DNA of 64,000 nt, taken from an uncultured Roseibium sp. Lineage in GTDB: Bacteria; Pseudomonadota; Alphaproteobacteria; Rhizobiales; Stappiaceae. A program made the translations under genes and the position numbers. The stretch lies in assembly GCF_963669205.1 (NCBI RefSeq), contig NZ_OY769915.1, forward strand, positions 5,430,001 to 5,494,000, in the 5' to 3' direction. Under the pieces are notes generated by a model that saw only the letters and a list, made by a program, of their open reading frames with translations, did not search any database and was not told where the DNA came from. This document shows, in pieces, positions 61,840 through 64,000 of this stretch; the stretch's first letter is position 1; each line of letters opens with the position of its first letter.

Positions 61840-62526
61840 ATGCAGCTTCTCAAGGGCCACTGGCAACTCATCGCGATCACGCTTGTCCTGTTCCTCTTGT
61901 GGAACACGCCGGCAGTCATCCCGCTGAAGATCCTGATCGTGTTCCTGCACGAACTCGCTCATGCCATTGCCACAGTGCTGACCGGCGGGTCGGTGGTCGA
62001 TCTTTCGGTGTCTCCCAACCAGGGGGGACACGTGATTTCAAGAGGCGGCAACCGCTTCATCACCCTGTCGGCAGGCTATCTCGGATCGCTCGTGATCGGT
62101 ATTGTGTTGCTGGTCATCGCCCTACGAACACATGCCGACCGCGCCGTCCTGGCAATCTTCGGTTGCCTGACCCTTCTCGTCACCGTTCTTTACGTTAGGG
62201 ACTGGTTTGCGCTTCTGTTCTGCGGGGTCACCGGCCTTGGCATGCTGGCGATCGCGCGCTACCTAAGCCGGCCCGTCAATGACATGGTGCTGCGCGTGAT
62301 CGGCCTGTCGAGCATCATCTACGTTCCCTATGACATTTTCGACGACACGATCCGCCGGTCCGGTGCCCGCTCCGACGCCTACATGCTGGCCGACGAATTC
62401 GGCGGAACGACCCTGTTCTGGGGTGGTCTCTGGCTCCTCTTGAGCCTCGCCGCGATTTTCTGCTGCATCCGGTACGGTCTCGGCGCCGACAGCAACCTCT
62501 CGTTCCGCGAAAAGACCCGGGAGTGA
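61840..62526 (+). CDS. M50B-like membrane metalloprotease
   Basis: The 228-residue protein has about six membrane helices. The zinc motif HELAH (37-41) lies in the first or second helix (LIVFLHELAHAIATVLTGG). A PDIF-like second ligand motif could be YDIFDDTIRRSG. The pattern fits the peptidase M50B-like family of site-2-type proteases. Targets are unknown. A bidirectional terminator follows. Confidence 0.82.
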   Translation: MQLLKGHWQLIAITLVLFLLWNTPAVIPLKILIVFLHELAHAIATVLTGGSVVDLSVSPNQGGHVISRGGNRFITLSAGYLGSLVIGIVLLVIALRTHADRAVLAIFGCLTLLVTVLYVRDWFALLFCGVTGLGMLAIARYLSRPVNDMVLRVIGLSSIIYVPYDIFDDTIRRSGARSDAYMLADEFGGTTLFWGGLWLLLSLAAIFCCIRYGLGADSNLSFREKTRE

Positions 62527-62577
62527 AACTTCTTTCGGTCCGTATCACCTGCTGTGTACGTCTTCCTGCCAAAAGAC

Positions 62578-62613
62578 AAAACCGCCGGCTGTCACCAGCC
62601 GGCGGTTTTTCAT
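62578..62613. terminator. bidirectional rho-independent terminator
   Basis: AACCGCCGGCT pairs with AGCCGGCGGTT (62580-62590 with 62597-62607). On the plus strand it is followed by TTTTTC and serves the M50-like gene. On the minus strand it is followed by TTTTGTCTTTT and serves trcR, which ends at 62635. Confidence 0.88.
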
Positions 62614-62634
62614 TCGTCAGCGATGAGGCGTGCC

Positions 62635-63465
62635 TTACTTGACTTCCTCTTCGTCAGCAGCCACTCCATCGGAAGTTTCCCCGTCGGAAGCCTCCCCGTC
62701 GGGGGCATCTCCGTCGGAAGCTTCCGCGTCGGGGGCATCTCCGTCGGAGGTTTCCGCGTCATCGTCGCCTTTCAGCGAATTCAGCTTCGCAAACACTGCA
62801 TCCGCGTCGATTTCCTCTTCCTCTTCGCGCCTGACCGGCTGGCTCGGGTCGAGCGAGAAGGCGGCTGCGATCGCGTCTTCGCTGGTGCTGTCTTCGACCG
62901 GCATCAGCGTTTCGACGGGCTCGCCGGCGACAGGTTGCGGTGCGTTCTTCGCGGCCTTTTCAACTTCCATGTCCAGTTCGAGCTGGCTGCACAGGCCCAG
63001 CGTAACGGGATCCGACGGCGTCAGGTTGGCCGAGTTCCAGTGGGTCCGGTCACGGATCGCCGCGATTGTCGGCTTGGTGGTGCCGACAAGACGCATGATC
63101 TGCGCGTCCTTCATTTCCGGATGGTTGCGCACGAGCCACAGGATCGCATTCGGACGGTCCTGGCGGCGCGATACCGGCGTATAGCGCGGTCCCTTGCGCT
63201 TGGTTTCAGGCACGACGACTTTCGACCCCTGAAGCTTGAGCTGATACTTGGGATCGTTCTGTGCCTTTTCGACTTCTTCACGCGTCAGCTGGCCGGTCAG
63301 GATCGGGTCCAGACCCTTGATGCCCTGGGCCGCTTCACCGTCGGCAATCGCCTTGACTTCAAGCGGGTGCAGTTTGCAGAACGTTGCGATCTGCGTGAAG
63401 CTCAGAGCCGTGTTGTCCACGAGCCAGACGGCGGTGGCCTTGGGCATAAGCGGCGTGTTCGCCAT
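62635..63465 (-). CDS. trcR: cell cycle transcriptional regulator TrcR (DUF1013)
   Basis: The 276-residue protein begins with the conserved core of DUF1013 (PKATAVWLVDNTALSFTQIA, ITDGE-like AIADGEAAQGIKGLDPI, RPNAILWLVRNHPEMKDAQI). TrcR-type proteins are alphaproteobacterial cell-cycle regulators associated with RNA polymerase. The C-terminal third is highly acidic and contains pentapeptide repeats of the form DGxxS or DGDAP, made by a tandem DNA repeat. A GAGAGGAA site precedes the ATG. Confidence 0.9.
   Translation of the reverse strand: MANTPLMPKATAVWLVDNTALSFTQIATFCKLHPLEVKAIADGEAAQGIKGLDPILTGQLTREEVEKAQNDPKYQLKLQGSKVVVPETKRKGPRYTPVSRRQDRPNAILWLVRNHPEMKDAQIMRLVGTTKPTIAAIRDRTHWNSANLTPSDPVTLGLCSQLELDMEVEKAAKNAPQPVAGEPVETLMPVEDSTSEDAIAAAFSLDPSQPVRREEEEEIDADAVFAKLNSLKGDDDAETSDGDAPDAEASDGDAPDGEASDGETSDGVAADEEEVK
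62671..62760. repeat. 15-bp tandem repeat inside trcR
   Basis: Six consecutive 15-bp units (GGAAGYYTCCNCGTC alternating with GGGGGCATCTCCGTC) encode five-residue acidic repeats in the TrcR C-terminus. A 30-bp higher-order pair is present twice, as expected from recent slippage in frame. Confidence 0.8.
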
Positions 63466-63619
63466 CGGATAAATTCCTCTCGTGTGCTCCCCCGCCCGGC
63501 AGGGCGAAAAAGCGGTGTTCTAGTTCTGTTTCATGGAAAGTGGCGGGAATATATGCCGAACGTCGCGGAAACGCAAATGGAGTCCGCAATCGGCTGTTTC
63601 AGCGCGCAGCCGTCCCTGT

Positions 63620-64000
63620 TCACACGTCGACCGTCAGGACGATTTTACCAATATGTCCGGAGCTTTCCATCCGCCGGTGCGCATCAGCAGCCTTGTCCAG
63701 CGGGAACGTGGAATCCATGACCGGCTTCACTTTTCCTGCTTCGATCAGGGGCCAGACCCGCGATTTCAGGCTTGCCGCTATGGCGGCCTTGAAGGCGTCG
63801 TTGCGCGGGCGCAGCGTGGAACCGGTGTGGGTCAGCCGCTTCACCATGAGGCGTGAGAAATTGACGTTTTCCGCAACACCGTTGAGGGTCGCGATCTGGC
63901 AGATGCGGCCTTCCACAGCGGCCGCCTTCCAGTTCCGCTCGACATAGTCACCGCCGACCATGTCGAGAATGACGTGAACACCCTCGCCGCCCGTGATGTC
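63620..64000 (-). CDS. NAD(P)H quinone oxidoreductase, C-terminal fragment
   Basis: The reading frame continues to the right edge, and 126 codons plus the stop are present. It begins DITGGEGVHVILDMVGGDYV and continues with the family features CQIATLNG, TGSTLRPR, VKPVMDSTFPLDKAADAHRR and the end GKIVLTVDV. This is the C-terminal half of a zinc-independent MDR quinone oxidoreductase (QOR). The catalytic and nucleotide domains lie outside the window. Confidence 0.88.
   Translation of the reverse strand, partial: DITGGEGVHVILDMVGGDYVERNWKAAAVEGRICQIATLNGVAENVNFSRLMVKRLTHTGSTLRPRNDAFKAAIAASLKSRVWPLIEAGKVKPVMDSTFPLDKAADAHRRMESSGHIGKIVLTVDV

Noticed and set aside
62671..62760. CRISPR-like repeat array
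   Set aside because: The 15-bp units are contiguous with no spacers and keep the trcR frame, so this is a coding tandem repeat.

Overview
The window comes from an alphaproteobacterium, most likely a marine Hyphomicrobiales member of the Stappiaceae type (Roseibium/Labrenzia). The basis is the gene order tolQRAB-pal-cpoB-tilS-ftsH-glmM, ruvCA-orf-ruvB, ssrS beside fau and zapA, a DUF1013/TrcR regulator, an Omp25-like porin with an ADLP mature end, and high-GC codon use. No rRNA gene is present, so the genus is an inference. I see no tRNA, CRISPR array, transposase or phage gene.

Region 1 (1-24.7 kb) is almost all minus-strand housekeeping: serC-serA with a switch-like leader, an outer membrane beta-barrel protein, glmM, ftsH, tilS, the Tol-Pal envelope system, a chemoreceptor, ruvCAB, yebC, a phosphodiesterase, fau, 6S RNA and zapA. 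Only a sulfite exporter-like permease breaks the pattern.

Region 2 (25-35 kb) is plus-strand central metabolism: tkt, gap, pgk, fba, a ThiE-like protein, a Sel1-repeat protein, efp and suhB. A 263-bp multi-hairpin palindromic element starts on the fba stop codon.

Region 3 (35-47.3 kb) is accessory: a lipoprotein / trypsin-like protease / mini-protein cassette, an SDR with a TetR regulator and two perfect operators, a SWIM zinc-finger plus DUF6493-like pair, a membrane alpha/beta hydrolase, and a MotA/OmpA-type ion-motor pair.

Region 4 (47.3-61 kb) is the most interesting. Leftward from a central LysR gene run a PhyH-type 2-oxoglutarate oxygenase, a PhnZ-like HD di-iron oxygenase with all six metal ligands, and a divergent PanB-like protein. 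Rightward runs a tightly overlapping seven-gene operon: a CntA/GbcA-type Rieske oxygenase with a bridging Glu, a choline-sulfatase-like enzyme, an SDR, a BKACE enzyme, a betaine-aldehyde-dehydrogenase-like ALDH, a second SDR and a carnitine-dehydrogenase-like enzyme. A GlxA/GbdR-type regulator lies nearby. Together these look like an uncharacterised catabolic island for quaternary-ammonium compounds (sulfated, carnitine-like or phosphonate-bearing). AzlCD with a divergent CGNR regulator sits beside it.

Region 5 (61-64 kb) holds a hypothetical protein, an M50-like membrane peptidase, TrcR and the C-terminus of a quinone oxidoreductase. Start codons were often moved inward from the longest reading frame, using ribosome-binding sites, signal peptides and family length.
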